Origin: Phycisphaerales bacterium
Lineage (GTDB): Bacteria; Planctomycetota; Phycisphaerae; Phycisphaerales; UBA1924
Length of the DNA stretch: 64,000 bases
Direction: 5' to 3'
Assembly (NCBI GenBank): GCA_035627955.1
Contig: DASPKU010000013.1
Location: forward strand, 1-64,000
Below are positions 47,593 to 55,524 of the stretch, piece by piece; within the stretch, counting starts at the first letter, position 1; each line of letters opens with the position of its first letter. Position numbers and translations under genes: made by a program. Under the pieces are notes generated by a model. That model was not told where the DNA came from. It searched no databases and saw only the letters and a program-made list of their open reading frames with translations.

Positions 47593-48012
47593 CTACACCA
47601 GCGCCCCCAGCCATGCCTCCAGGTACTTCTCCGCGAACAGGTCGGCCGCGGCCGCGGTGCGCTCCGCGTCGATCCCCCAGCAGCACGCGAGCGGCGCCTT
47701 GTCCCAATCGCCCTGCACCACCAGCTGGCCGTCGATGGCGAACACGCTGGGCAGCTTGTCGGCAAGGTACGCCGTGAGCGCGTTCACTGCCGGCCCGCCG
47801 ATGCTCACCGTGGGCAGTTCGCGGAGCGGGTCGCGGTTGAGGTACCACAGGTCCGAGCACACCAGCACCTGTTCGGGCCCGTCGGATTCCTGGATGGCGT
47901 GCAGCACCCGCTCGCGCAGGCGGTACGCAATCGGGCGGTCGTACAGCTCAGCCGACAGGTGCGCCCCAGTCACGATGAGAATCTGCTTATTCGGGCGCGG
48001 GCTGGATGCCAT
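47593..48012 (-). CDS. Hypothetical protein convergent with mnmE
   Basis: 139 residues from ATG 48012 (MASSPRPNKQILIVTGAHL); the longer upstream frame overlaps clpS and is not used. No motif recognised. Content: RPIAYRLRERVLHAIQ, VLVCSDLWYLNRDPLRELPTVSIGGPAVNAL, and VVQGDWDKAPLACCWG. It looks like a small alpha/beta (Rossmann-like) protein, cytoplasmic. Divergent from clpS with 80 bases between starts, so promoters are back to back. Confidence 0.65.
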   Translation of the reverse strand: MASSPRPNKQILIVTGAHLSAELYDRPIAYRLRERVLHAIQESDGPEQVLVCSDLWYLNRDPLRELPTVSIGGPAVNALTAYLADKLPSVFAIDGQLVVQGDWDKAPLACCWGIDAERTAAAADLFAEKYLEAWLGALV

Positions 48013-48092
48013 AACCCCGCACCTTCTGTACACTGCCGGCGCGGCGGAGCGGAGCCCGCCCACCAACGCCCAACAGTCGGAACATACACGAG

Positions 48093-48440
48093 ATGATCCA
48101 GCCTGTCTGCGAGCAGCAAGAGTCCACACCCAGGCCGACGCACAGCGAAGGAAGCGCGACCGCGACGGCCACCCGCCCCATCCCGACCAAGCCCAAGGTC
48201 GAGCAGCTCCCGCCATATCGCGTGCTGCTGCACAACGACCCGATCACCGAGATGGGCTTCGTGATCACCACGCTCATCGAGTTGACGCCGCTGAACCACG
48301 ATCACGCCGTGCGCGTGATGCTCGAAGCCCACAACACCGGGGTCGCGCTGGTGCTGGTGACGCACAAGGAGCGGGCCGAGCTCTACCAGGAGCAGTTCCA
48401 CAGCAAGAAGCTGATGGTGACCATCGAGCCGGCAGAGTGA
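48093..48440 (+). CDS. clpS: ATP-dependent Clp protease adaptor ClpS
   Basis: Delivers N-degron substrates to ClpAP. 115 residues. The conserved fold starts at ~42: YRVLLHNDPITEMGFVITTLIELTPLNHDHAVRVMLEAHNTG and ends VALVLVTHKERAELYQEQF. The N-terminal ~40 residues are a flexible Thr/Pro-rich extension, longer than in E. coli. NDP replaces the usual NDD/NDE. Confidence 0.92.
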   Translation: MIQPVCEQQESTPRPTHSEGSATATATRPIPTKPKVEQLPPYRVLLHNDPITEMGFVITTLIELTPLNHDHAVRVMLEAHNTGVALVLVTHKERAELYQEQFHSKKLMVTIEPAE

Positions 48441-48453
48441 GCGTGGAGCGGCG

Positions 48454-48996
48454 ATGAACACCCTGCCAAGCTTCGATCTGTACGACAGCAACGCCCTCAA
48501 GCACCTGCTGGAGGCGACCAAAGAGTCGTGCGACTCCTGCGGTCAGGCGCGGGGCTGGAAGTACACCGGGCCGTTCTACAGCGAGCATGACGACCCGGTC
48601 ATCTGCCCCTGGTGCATTGCTGACAGCGCGGCCGCGAGCAAGTTTGACGGCTCCTTCAACGATGGCCTCCATTCTGATTGCAAGGTCCCGCTTGCGGCGC
48701 CCGACCTCGCGCTCATCAACGAACGCACGCCCGGCTTCGTTACGTGGCAGGGGAACTACTGGTGGGCCTGCTGCGGAACACCGTGCCGGTTCATGGGCGA
48801 CGCCACTGCGGACGCGCTTCAGGGTTCATGGTCCTCGATCGTGCCTGCACTCCGCAAGGACCTCGGCGAGGTGATGAGCGACCCGGATGAGTTCGAGGAG
48901 TTCCTCGAGAACGCCGAACGGGGAGGCTCACCGGCCGTGTACGTCTTCCAGTGCCGCAAGTGCTCTAAGTTGCACTTCTACTGGGACATGGACTGA
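48454..48996 (+). CDS. CbrC-family (UPF0167) Cys-rich protein
   Basis: 180 residues, 13 bases after clpS. Cys pairs in ESCDSCGQARGWKYTGPFY, ICPWCIADGSAA-like (ICPWCIADSAAASKFDG), WWACCGTPCRF and FQCRKCSKLHFY suggest zinc sites. The pattern matches UPF0167/CbrC, implicated in colicin E2 tolerance in E. coli but otherwise without known activity. No signal peptide. Confidence 0.85.
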   Translation: MNTLPSFDLYDSNALKHLLEATKESCDSCGQARGWKYTGPFYSEHDDPVICPWCIADSAAASKFDGSFNDGLHSDCKVPLAAPDLALINERTPGFVTWQGNYWWACCGTPCRFMGDATADALQGSWSSIVPALRKDLGEVMSDPDEFEEFLENAERGGSPAVYVFQCRKCSKLHFYWDMD

Positions 48997-49238
48997 GGTC
49001 CGTGCCTGGGATTCAACTGCCCTCAAGGCAACCGGAATAAAGGTCGCCAAGGCCCGAGAATGACGCCGTGGCCGTCACCGGCCTCTGCTCTTGCCCCGCC
49101 GCCCCACGCGCCACAGCACCGCGCGCGTTCACGCCTTTTCACCGCAAGCACACACATTGCACGCCCCGCCTCCCGATGCAATAAAGCCGCGGCGTCCAGC
49201 GTCGGCCGTGCGGCTTGAGTCCCCCGGAGGCGTCCCCA

Positions 49239-49718
49239 GTGCGCACCCTTCACCTCGGCGACCTTCTCGTCAAGCACGGCGTTCTCACCAGCGAGCAGCG
49301 TGACCAGGTGCTGATCGCCCAGCGCTCCCGCGGCGGGCCCTTCGGCCTCATCGCGGAGGAGATGTTCGGGATCCACCCCTCGGCCGTGGAGCGGGCGTGG
49401 GCCGAGCAGTACTCGGGCTTCGCGCCGCACGTGGACCCGCGCGCGTACAACGTGAACCCGCGGGCCCTCGACGTGATCACCCGCCGTCAGGCGTGGCAGT
49501 TCCGCATGCTGCCGCTGGACCTGGCGGGCGAGGAGGTCGTGGCCTGCACGACTCAGGAGAACCTCTGCCGCGCCATGAAGTTCGCGGGCTGGCGGCTGGG
49601 GCACGCGTGCCAGTTCGTGCTCGCCGAGCCCAACCAGCTCGGCGAGGCGATGCTCCAGCACTACCCGATGGCGGGAATGACGCCGGAGATGGTCTACTCG
49701 ATGGTGATCCCGGGCTGA
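49239..49718 (+). CDS. MshEN/GspE N-terminal-domain-like protein without an ATPase domain
   Basis: GTG start at 49239, eight bases after GGAGG; in-frame start codons further upstream are poorer. 159 residues. RTLHLGDLLVKHGVLTSEQRDQVLIAQ at the start matches the helical opening of GspE/PilB N-terminal domains, and RQAWQFRMLPLDLAGEEVVACTTQENL continues it. These domains bind c-di-GMP or partner proteins in ATPases. Here the domain stands alone. The ~240 bases upstream of it hold no gene. Confidence 0.7.
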   Translation: MRTLHLGDLLVKHGVLTSEQRDQVLIAQRSRGGPFGLIAEEMFGIHPSAVERAWAEQYSGFAPHVDPRAYNVNPRALDVITRRQAWQFRMLPLDLAGEEVVACTTQENLCRAMKFAGWRLGHACQFVLAEPNQLGEAMLQHYPMAGMTPEMVYSMVIPG

Positions 49719-49740
49719 TGGGTGCTCAGCCCACAAGGTG

Positions 49741-50496
49741 CTAGGAGTCCGATACGCCGAACTTGAGGATGCGGCCAAGGATGTCCAGGACCCCCTCGAT
49801 CTCCGGCAGCGGAGACACATAGTCCGCTACCTTCTTGAGTTCCGGCACTGCGTTGCTCGGGCACGCGAAGAACGCCACGTTCTCTCGGATGGCCATGTCG
49901 CCGAGCGTGTCGCCGATCCCGATCAGCCGCTCCTTCTCGAGCCCGCACATCCGCATCAGCCGCTGCAGCCCTGTTGCCTTGCTGACGTGCTTGAGGTCGC
50001 AGTTGATCCATGCAACGGTGTTCGAGACCCGGATCGGCCAGCCCTCGCGCTCGATTCGCTGCTCGATCTCCGGCTTGAGCGACATTAGGAACGGCGTGTC
50101 CGGGTGCCACAGCGACATGCTCGCCGACTTGCCCGGCTGGTACACCACGCCCCGCGGCAGGAGTTCCGCGTCCGCCCATCGCATCATGTCGATCACCGCC
50201 CCTTTGTCGGCCGCGGTGATCGCCGGGTCCATGATGTATCGGTTGTCGCGCGGATCGTACAGCCACACGCCCATCTCGCACACGCATGGGAGGAGATCGT
50301 TCGCGATGATCCGGCAGATCGCCTCCGCGTACGGCTGCGGCCTGCCCGAGCACACCGTCAGCGCAGGCCGGTCCCCCGACCACGCCGCCCGGTTCCACTC
50401 CGCCACCCTCGCCAGCGCATCGGCATCCACGGGCGCGCTCGACTCCGGCCCCAGGCACCCGTCGATATCGGAAATCACGGCGAAGTACTGCGGCAT
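49741..50496 (-). CDS. HAD-superfamily phosphatase
   Basis: 251 residues. HAD motifs: I, ISDIDGCLG (nucleophile Asp, then Asp+2); II, VCSGRP; IV, IGIGDTLGDMAI. The cap region between them (~75-180) fits a type IIB enzyme such as sucrose- or mannosylglycerate-phosphatases. Substrate unknown. Convergent with the MshEN-like gene; the RMD1-like gene is 30 bases upstream on the same strand and probably in the same operon. Confidence 0.88.
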   Translation of the reverse strand: MPQYFAVISDIDGCLGPESSAPVDADALARVAEWNRAAWSGDRPALTVCSGRPQPYAEAICRIIANDLLPCVCEMGVWLYDPRDNRYIMDPAITAADKGAVIDMMRWADAELLPRGVVYQPGKSASMSLWHPDTPFLMSLKPEIEQRIEREGWPIRVSNTVAWINCDLKHVSKATGLQRLMRMCGLEKERLIGIGDTLGDMAIRENVAFFACPSNAVPELKKVADYVSPLPEIEGVLDILGRILKFGVSDS

Positions 50497-50526
50497 AGGC
50501 CCAAGGCTACGCCGCGAGACACGCCT

Positions 50527-51660
50527 CTACCGGATGAAGCTCATGACGACCTCAAACAGGATCAGCAGGATGATGATCCACTCCAGAATCTCCATGCGCC
50601 GGTTCGCCTGCCGGTCCGAGAGCTTGCTGTAGATGCTCTCCAGGGTCCCCAGCTTGCGGATAATGCTGCCGTCCCATTCGGGCAAGTGCAGGCGGCCCGC
50701 CGCCAGGCGGTACACCCGGGACAGGTACACATCCCCCAGCAGCTTGAGGGCGTTGTTGACGCCTTCGAACAGGATGGCCGAATCGATCTGCATGCGCGAG
50801 ATCCGCCGCAGCTCCGCCCCGCTCTCAAAGAACCCCAGTCGCGTGGTGCGCTGCGAGGTCTCGTACGCCTCGCCCAGGGCCCGGTCGAGCTGGTCGTCGA
50901 GGAACCGCATTTCCAGCAGCTCGACGTTGGCGAACTCCAGCACCGCAGTCACGTCCTGCATCTCGCGTCCGAAGAGAAGGGCCGCGTTCCAGTCAATGAG
51001 GGCGGCGTCGTTGTCGGCATACGCGATGCGGCACGACAGCGCGTCGTCCACCTCCTGCTTGCTGAGGATTTCGGTGTCCGACCGCAGGATGCGGGCGATG
51101 AGCGGCCCGCACTCGTCGATCCACCCCTGGAGCCCCGCGTGCCGCTCGGGCAACTGCCACTCGTCCACGTCGAAGACGATGTAGTCCTCGACCAACGCCG
51201 TCACGTGCGGCTTGTTGATCGTCGCTTCGAGCAGCCGCACGAGGTCATCGACGATCCGCCGGGACTCGGCGAGCAGGGCCGCGTTCTCGTAGAGTGCGCT
51301 GCTCAGCGGCAGCAGCCCCTCGACGGGGCCGCTGAGCGGGATCGTGAACGTGATCGAGATTGCCCCGAAGTCGTACACCAGCGCCTCGATCGACGCTTGC
51401 GTCGTGAACCGGCCGACGCTCACCGGAGTCCCCGATCGCGTCACGCGGATGGGCGCCGGCTGGTACTCGAAGTACTTGGGTGCGCGGCGGGAGTGCTTCA
51501 ACGTCTCGCGCTGCGGGATTTCCCGAGTCAGCAATGCCGCGGCCTTGTTCAGGTCCACCGCGAAGCCGACGTCGTAGGCGAACATGGCGACGCACTGGCC
51601 ACGCAGGATGGTGAACTCCCCGGTGCGCGGCGGTGGGGCGATGGTGGTCACTTCGGGCAT
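50527..51660 (-). CDS. RMD1/DUF155-like membrane protein
   Basis: 377 residues from ATG 51660. The central part and the C-terminus (SALYENAALLAESRRIVDDLVRLLEATI; RRMEILEWIIILLILFEVVMSFI) look like the RMD1/DUF155 family, in which an acidic helix bundle precedes a single C-terminal membrane anchor. The long N-terminal half contains SITFTIPLSGPVEGLLPLS. The family includes mitochondrial and bacterial inner-membrane proteins of unknown biochemistry. Family placement is by pattern only. Confidence 0.55.
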   Translation of the reverse strand: MPEVTTIAPPPRTGEFTILRGQCVAMFAYDVGFAVDLNKAAALLTREIPQRETLKHSRRAPKYFEYQPAPIRVTRSGTPVSVGRFTTQASIEALVYDFGAISITFTIPLSGPVEGLLPLSSALYENAALLAESRRIVDDLVRLLEATINKPHVTALVEDYIVFDVDEWQLPERHAGLQGWIDECGPLIARILRSDTEILSKQEVDDALSCRIAYADNDAALIDWNAALLFGREMQDVTAVLEFANVELLEMRFLDDQLDRALGEAYETSQRTTRLGFFESGAELRRISRMQIDSAILFEGVNNALKLLGDVYLSRVYRLAAGRLHLPEWDGSIIRKLGTLESIYSKLSDRQANRRMEILEWIIILLILFEVVMSFIR

Positions 51661-51729
51661 TCGGCCAATCCTACGGCAAGGGGGTTGGAGGACCGGGTGA
51701 ACGGGTTGAGTGGCGGCTAACCTGTGCCC

Positions 51730-52578
51730 ATGACGCGACTCTGCCGTGTGGGGAACGTGGAAATCGGGGCCGGGCGCGGGCTGGTGGTGATCGCCGGCCC
51801 CTGCGTGCTCGAGTCTCTGGAGCTCGGCCTGCAGATCGGGCGGCGTCTCAAGGCCGCGTGCGCCGAGGCGGGGCTCGCGTACGTTTTCAAGGCCAGTTTC
51901 GACAAGGCCAACCGCTCGAGCATCCGCTCGCCGCGCGGGCCGGGCCTCGAGCAAGGGCTCGCGTGGATGGCCGAGATCAAGCGAGAGCTGGGCGTCCCTG
52001 CGACTACCGACGTCCACGAGCCCACCCAGTGTGAGCCCGCCGCGGGCGTCGTTGAGCTCCTTCAGATACCGGCCTTCCTGTGCCGCCAGACCGACCTGCT
52101 CGTCGCTGCTGGCCAGGCCGCGGCGAGGCACGGCGGCGGCGTGAACGTCAAGAAGGGCCAGTTTCTCTCCCCCGGCGAGATGCGGGGTCCAGTGAAGAAG
52201 CTGGGCGAGGCCGGCTGCACCAACGTCATGACCACCGAACGCGGCACCTTCTTCGGGTACGGTCGCCTCGTGAACGACTTCCTCGGCCTGGGCGACCTGA
52301 TGGAGCTCGACGCCGAGGGCGGCGCGCCCCCCGTGTGCTTCGACTGCACGCACTCGACGCAACTGCCCGGTGCCGGCGAGCAGACCGGGGGACGGCCCGA
52401 GCGGGCGCCGCTGCTGGCCAAGGCCGCGGCCGCGGCGGGCGTGCACGCGCTGTTCCTCGAGTGCCACCCCGAGCCCAGGAATGCCATGAGCGACGCCAGC
52501 ACCATGCTGCCGCTGGAGAGCGTTCCTGCGCTGCTGCGGCAGGTGGCGGCCGTCGCCCGCGCTTCACGCCAGGGTTGA
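51730..52578 (+). CDS. kdsA: 3-deoxy-8-phosphooctulonate synthase (Kdo8P synthase)
   Basis: Condenses PEP with arabinose 5-phosphate to make Kdo 8-phosphate for lipopolysaccharide. Start at ATG 51730; GTG 51724 in frame is possible. 282 residues. Motifs: VVIAGPCVLES, FKASFDKANRSS, TDVHEPTQ, IPAFLCRQTDLL, NVKKGQFLSPGEMRGPVKKL, ERGTFFGYGRLVNDF and LFLECHPEP. The AGPC Cys (equivalent to Cys11 of the Aquifex enzyme) marks the metal-dependent class rather than the AGMN non-metal type of E. coli. Indicates Kdo-containing LPS. Confidence 0.95.
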   Translation: MTRLCRVGNVEIGAGRGLVVIAGPCVLESLELGLQIGRRLKAACAEAGLAYVFKASFDKANRSSIRSPRGPGLEQGLAWMAEIKRELGVPATTDVHEPTQCEPAAGVVELLQIPAFLCRQTDLLVAAGQAAARHGGGVNVKKGQFLSPGEMRGPVKKLGEAGCTNVMTTERGTFFGYGRLVNDFLGLGDLMELDAEGGAPPVCFDCTHSTQLPGAGEQTGGRPERAPLLAKAAAAAGVHALFLECHPEPRNAMSDASTMLPLESVPALLRQVAAVARASRQG

Positions 52579-52641
52579 GCGGACCGCACCCCGCAACGGA
52601 GGGGGTTGCGTGATTGCCCCCGGCGTGCTTTGATCGGGGCT

Positions 52642-54255
52642 ATGACCACCGCGCCCGCCGCACCCGCTGATCCTTCAACCCAGACCACGCCGCCGCCCAG
52701 GCGCCGCGCTTTCCCGCACGCGTTTTGGATGCTCAACACCATCGAGATGTGGGAGCGCCTCGCGTACTACAACCTCCGGGTCATGGCCCCGGTCTACATC
52801 ATGCAGGCCGACACCGGCGGCACGCTCCAGCTGGGGGCTACGCAGAAGGGCACGATTTACGCCTGGTGGGCCATCTTTCAGAGCCTGCTGCCAATCGTTA
52901 CCGGCGGGTTTGCCGACCGCTACGGCTACAAGAAGGTCCTGGGCTTCTCGATCTTCACCATGATGATTGGGTACATCTGCATCGCCCTGCTCCGCAAGGT
53001 GCCACCCGCGGGCGCCGACGAGGCGACCATCAAGGCCATCGCCGATTACAACTACTGGGCCCTGTTCGGCTCGATCATGCTGTTCGCCACGGGCACCGCG
53101 TTCTTCAAGCCCAGCATCCAGGGCTCGCTGGCCGCGACCATGACGAAGGAGACATCCTCCGTCGGTTGGGGCATCTTTTACTGGGTCGTCAACATCGGGG
53201 CGTTCATCGGCCACTTCCTCCCCGGCATCCTGCTCGGGCAGTCCCCGGACCCCGAGAGCTGGCGCAACCTCTTCCTCTGCTCGGCCGCGTTCACGTCTCT
53301 GAACCTTGTCATGCTCTTCACGATCAAGGATCAGCCCAGCGGGGCGGACAAGAACGAGAGCATCGGCACGGTGCTCAAGCGCACGTTCGTGAACATCCTC
53401 GAGCCGCGACTGGTCGCCTGGCTGGTCATCATGTCGGGCTTCTGGCTGATGATGTACCAGCTGTGGGACCTCCAGCCCAACTTCATCAAGGACTGGATCG
53501 ACACCTCGCCCGCGGTCGAGCACCTCCGCGGCATCCTCCCCGAGACCATGTTCAAACAGTGGACCGAGGAATCCCCCCGCGGCCTTCAGGTGCGGCAGGA
53601 GATCCTGCTGGCGGTGAACTCGATGTGCATCATCATCGGCGTGGTGGGCATGTCCTGGCTCACCCGCCATATGCGCAGCCTGACAGCGATGCTCTGGGGA
53701 ACGGGCTTTGCGATCGCCGGCATCCTGGTCGCCGGCCTCACGATGAACGTGTGGTACCTCGTCCTGGGCATCGTCTGCTTCTCCCTGGGCGAGATGACCA
53801 CCGGCCCCAAGAAGAGCGAGTACCTCGCCCAGATCGCCCCGCCGGGTAAGAAGGGCCTTTACCTCGGCTACGTCAACGTGCCCGTCGGCGTGGGCGTGTT
53901 CGTCGGCTCGAAGATCGCGGGCTACATCTACGGCACCTACGGCGAGAAGGCCACGCTGGCCCTGCGATACATCAAGGAGAACGGGCTCGCACCGGTGACG
54001 CCCCCGGCACCGGAAGTGCTCAGCAAGTACGGCACCGAGCTCGAAGCACAACTCCAGATCGCCCGCCCCGATGCCCTCAAGACGCTCATGGACATCAAGG
54101 GCATCGACGCCGTGCAGGCCACGCAGCTGCTGTGGGATACCTACAGCCCGCAGTACTACGTGTGGCTGCCCTTCGCCGCGGTGGGTGTCGTCTCTGCCCT
54201 GGGCCTGGCCGTGTTCGGCCAGATGGCCAAGCGCTGGAAGGACATGGACGCCTGA
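52642..54255 (+). CDS. POT-family (proton-coupled oligopeptide) MFS transporter
   Basis: 537 residues from ATG 52642. Multi-span inner-membrane transporter of about 12-14 helices. Family marks: FWMLNTIEMWERLAYYNLR (a variant of the ExxERFxYY motif, here EMWERLAYYN), FADRYGYKKVLGFSIFTMMIG, TGTAFFKPSIQGSLA, IFYWVVNIGAFIGHFLPG and GLYLGYVNVPVGVGVFVG. Substrate probably di/tripeptides or related compounds, inferred from the family. An unusual long segment (~440-495) with acidic and helical residues interrupts the C-terminal helices. Confidence 0.88.
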   Translation: MTTAPAAPADPSTQTTPPPRRRAFPHAFWMLNTIEMWERLAYYNLRVMAPVYIMQADTGGTLQLGATQKGTIYAWWAIFQSLLPIVTGGFADRYGYKKVLGFSIFTMMIGYICIALLRKVPPAGADEATIKAIADYNYWALFGSIMLFATGTAFFKPSIQGSLAATMTKETSSVGWGIFYWVVNIGAFIGHFLPGILLGQSPDPESWRNLFLCSAAFTSLNLVMLFTIKDQPSGADKNESIGTVLKRTFVNILEPRLVAWLVIMSGFWLMMYQLWDLQPNFIKDWIDTSPAVEHLRGILPETMFKQWTEESPRGLQVRQEILLAVNSMCIIIGVVGMSWLTRHMRSLTAMLWGTGFAIAGILVAGLTMNVWYLVLGIVCFSLGEMTTGPKKSEYLAQIAPPGKKGLYLGYVNVPVGVGVFVGSKIAGYIYGTYGEKATLALRYIKENGLAPVTPPAPEVLSKYGTELEAQLQIARPDALKTLMDIKGIDAVQATQLLWDTYSPQYYVWLPFAAVGVVSALGLAVFGQMAKRWKDMDA

Positions 54256-54386
54256 GCACTCGCCGCGCGAGCGGCGTACGACTCGAGAGCGCAGCAGCCC
54301 GGGATGAGCGCGGCGGGAGCAACGCGTGCAATCGCGGATGAGCCGGTTCTCACAGAAGGCCAAGTGAAACCAGCTACCATGCCCGC

Positions 54387-54611
54387 ATGCAGGCGATCAA
54401 GGCTGACCCCGACATCATGCACGGCACCCCGTGCTTCAGCGGCACCCGCGTCCCCGTGGCGAGTTTGTTCGACCACCTCCGGCAGGGCTACCCGCTCGAG
54501 TACTTCCTCGCGCAGTTCCCCAGCGTCAAGCGGGAGCAGGCCGAGGACGTGCTCGACCTCGCCAAGCAGGCCCTCACCAACGCCGAAACCGGCGCGAGGG
54601 CGGTGGGATGA
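54387..54611 (+). CDS. DUF433 antitoxin-like protein, copy 1
   Basis: 74 residues. DUF433 pattern: DPDIMHGTPCFSGTRVPVASLFDHLRQGYPLEYFLAQFP, followed by a helical C-terminus. The fold is a small winged-helix protein usually paired with DUF5615 PIN-like proteins. Its stop overlaps the next start (TGA/ATG), as in most such pairs. Preceded by a 130-base gap after the transporter. Confidence 0.9.
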   Translation: MQAIKADPDIMHGTPCFSGTRVPVASLFDHLRQGYPLEYFLAQFPSVKREQAEDVLDLAKQALTNAETGARAVG

Positions 54612-54934
54612 AGGTCCTCCTCGACGAGAACCTGCCGCAGGACCTGCAGTACTTCCTGCCCGGGCATCAGGTGTCGACGGTCGGCTCGCTGCACTGGCAC
54701 ATCGCCCAGGACGAGCGGCTGCTGGAGCGCGCCGAGACCTTCGGCTTCGACGTGTTCATCACCCACGAGACGGGGCTGCGCCTGGCCCAGAGCAACGGCC
54801 ACACGCCACGCCTGTCGGTGATCACACTGCGCAGCGAGAGCAGCGTGATGGAGCACGTGCGCCCGCTGGTGGTGCCGCTGCTGGAGGCGCTCAACGCCTT
54901 CCGGCCGAACACGGTGATGACGATTCCGGAGTGA
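54608..54934 (+). CDS. DUF5615 PIN-like protein, copy 1 (putative toxin)
   Basis: 108 residues from ATG 54608, overlapping the DUF433 stop. PIN-like fold: MKVLLDENLPQDLQYFLPGHQVSTV, QDERLLERAETFGFDVFITHETG. The Asp expected after the Thr (T-x-D in relatives) is Glu here (FITHETG), which may weaken the metal site. Putative nuclease toxin of a type II-like pair; activity not established for this family. Confidence 0.85.
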   Translation: MKVLLDENLPQDLQYFLPGHQVSTVGSLHWHIAQDERLLERAETFGFDVFITHETGLRLAQSNGHTPRLSVITLRSESSVMEHVRPLVVPLLEALNAFRPNTVMTIPE

Positions 54935-54961
54935 GGTGGACGCGGTCCCTACAATGGGCGC

Positions 54962-55186
54962 ATGGAAAGCCCGATCAAAGTTGATCCCGAGATCATGCAC
55001 GGCACGCCGTGCTTCGCGGGCACACGGGTGCCCGTTGAAGCGCTGTTCGACTACCTCGAGGATGGGCGCACAACTGCGTTCTTCCTCGAGCAATACCCCT
55101 CGGTGACAATGGAGCAGGTGCAAGCAGTCCTGCGGATGGCGCGCGACATCATCCCCGCCCCTGCGACTCGGCGAGCGGCTGGATGA
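54962..55186 (+). CDS. DUF433 antitoxin-like protein, copy 2
   Basis: 74 residues; nearly the same opening as copy 1 (KVDPEIMHGTPCFAGTRVPVEALFDYLEDG). Begins 27 bases after the copy 1 toxin and overlaps the next gene by ATGA-like spacing, so it forms the second antitoxin-toxin pair of a tandem array. Confidence 0.9.
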   Translation: MESPIKVDPEIMHGTPCFAGTRVPVEALFDYLEDGRTTAFFLEQYPSVTMEQVQAVLRMARDIIPAPATRRAAG

Positions 55187-55524
55187 AAGTGCTGCTCGAT
55201 GAGAACGTGCCCGTCGAGCTGAGGCATCTGCTTCCTGTCCACGAGGTGTTCACCGTCTCCTACTTGGGGTGGAAGGGAATCGTGAACGGCCGCTTGCTGG
55301 CACTCGCTGCGTCAAACGCGTTCGAGGTGATTGTGACAAAGGACGCGGGGATCAAGGACCAGCAGAACCTTGCCGCGCTCCCGGTGGCCGTGGTGTACCT
55401 GCAAGCGAAGTCGAACAAGATCAGGGACGTCCTGCACCTCATTCCCGAGCTCATTGAAGTGCTGCAAGAGATTAGGCCGTGCACTTACGTGCATATCCCA
55501 CGAGGTGCCGATGCCGCACCTTGA
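55183..55524 (+). CDS. DUF5615 PIN-like protein, copy 2 (putative toxin)
   Basis: 113 residues. MKVLLDENVPVELRHLLPVHEVFTVSYLGWKGIVNGRLLAL, then FEVIVTKDAGIKDQQNL with the normal T-x-D arrangement. The start overlaps the antitoxin stop and its C-terminus overlaps the aroC start by 14 bases, so aroC translation is linked to this module. The two copies differ clearly, so they are not a recent duplication. Confidence 0.87.
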   Translation: MKVLLDENVPVELRHLLPVHEVFTVSYLGWKGIVNGRLLALAASNAFEVIVTKDAGIKDQQNLAALPVAVVYLQAKSNKIRDVLHLIPELIEVLQEIRPCTYVHIPRGADAAP

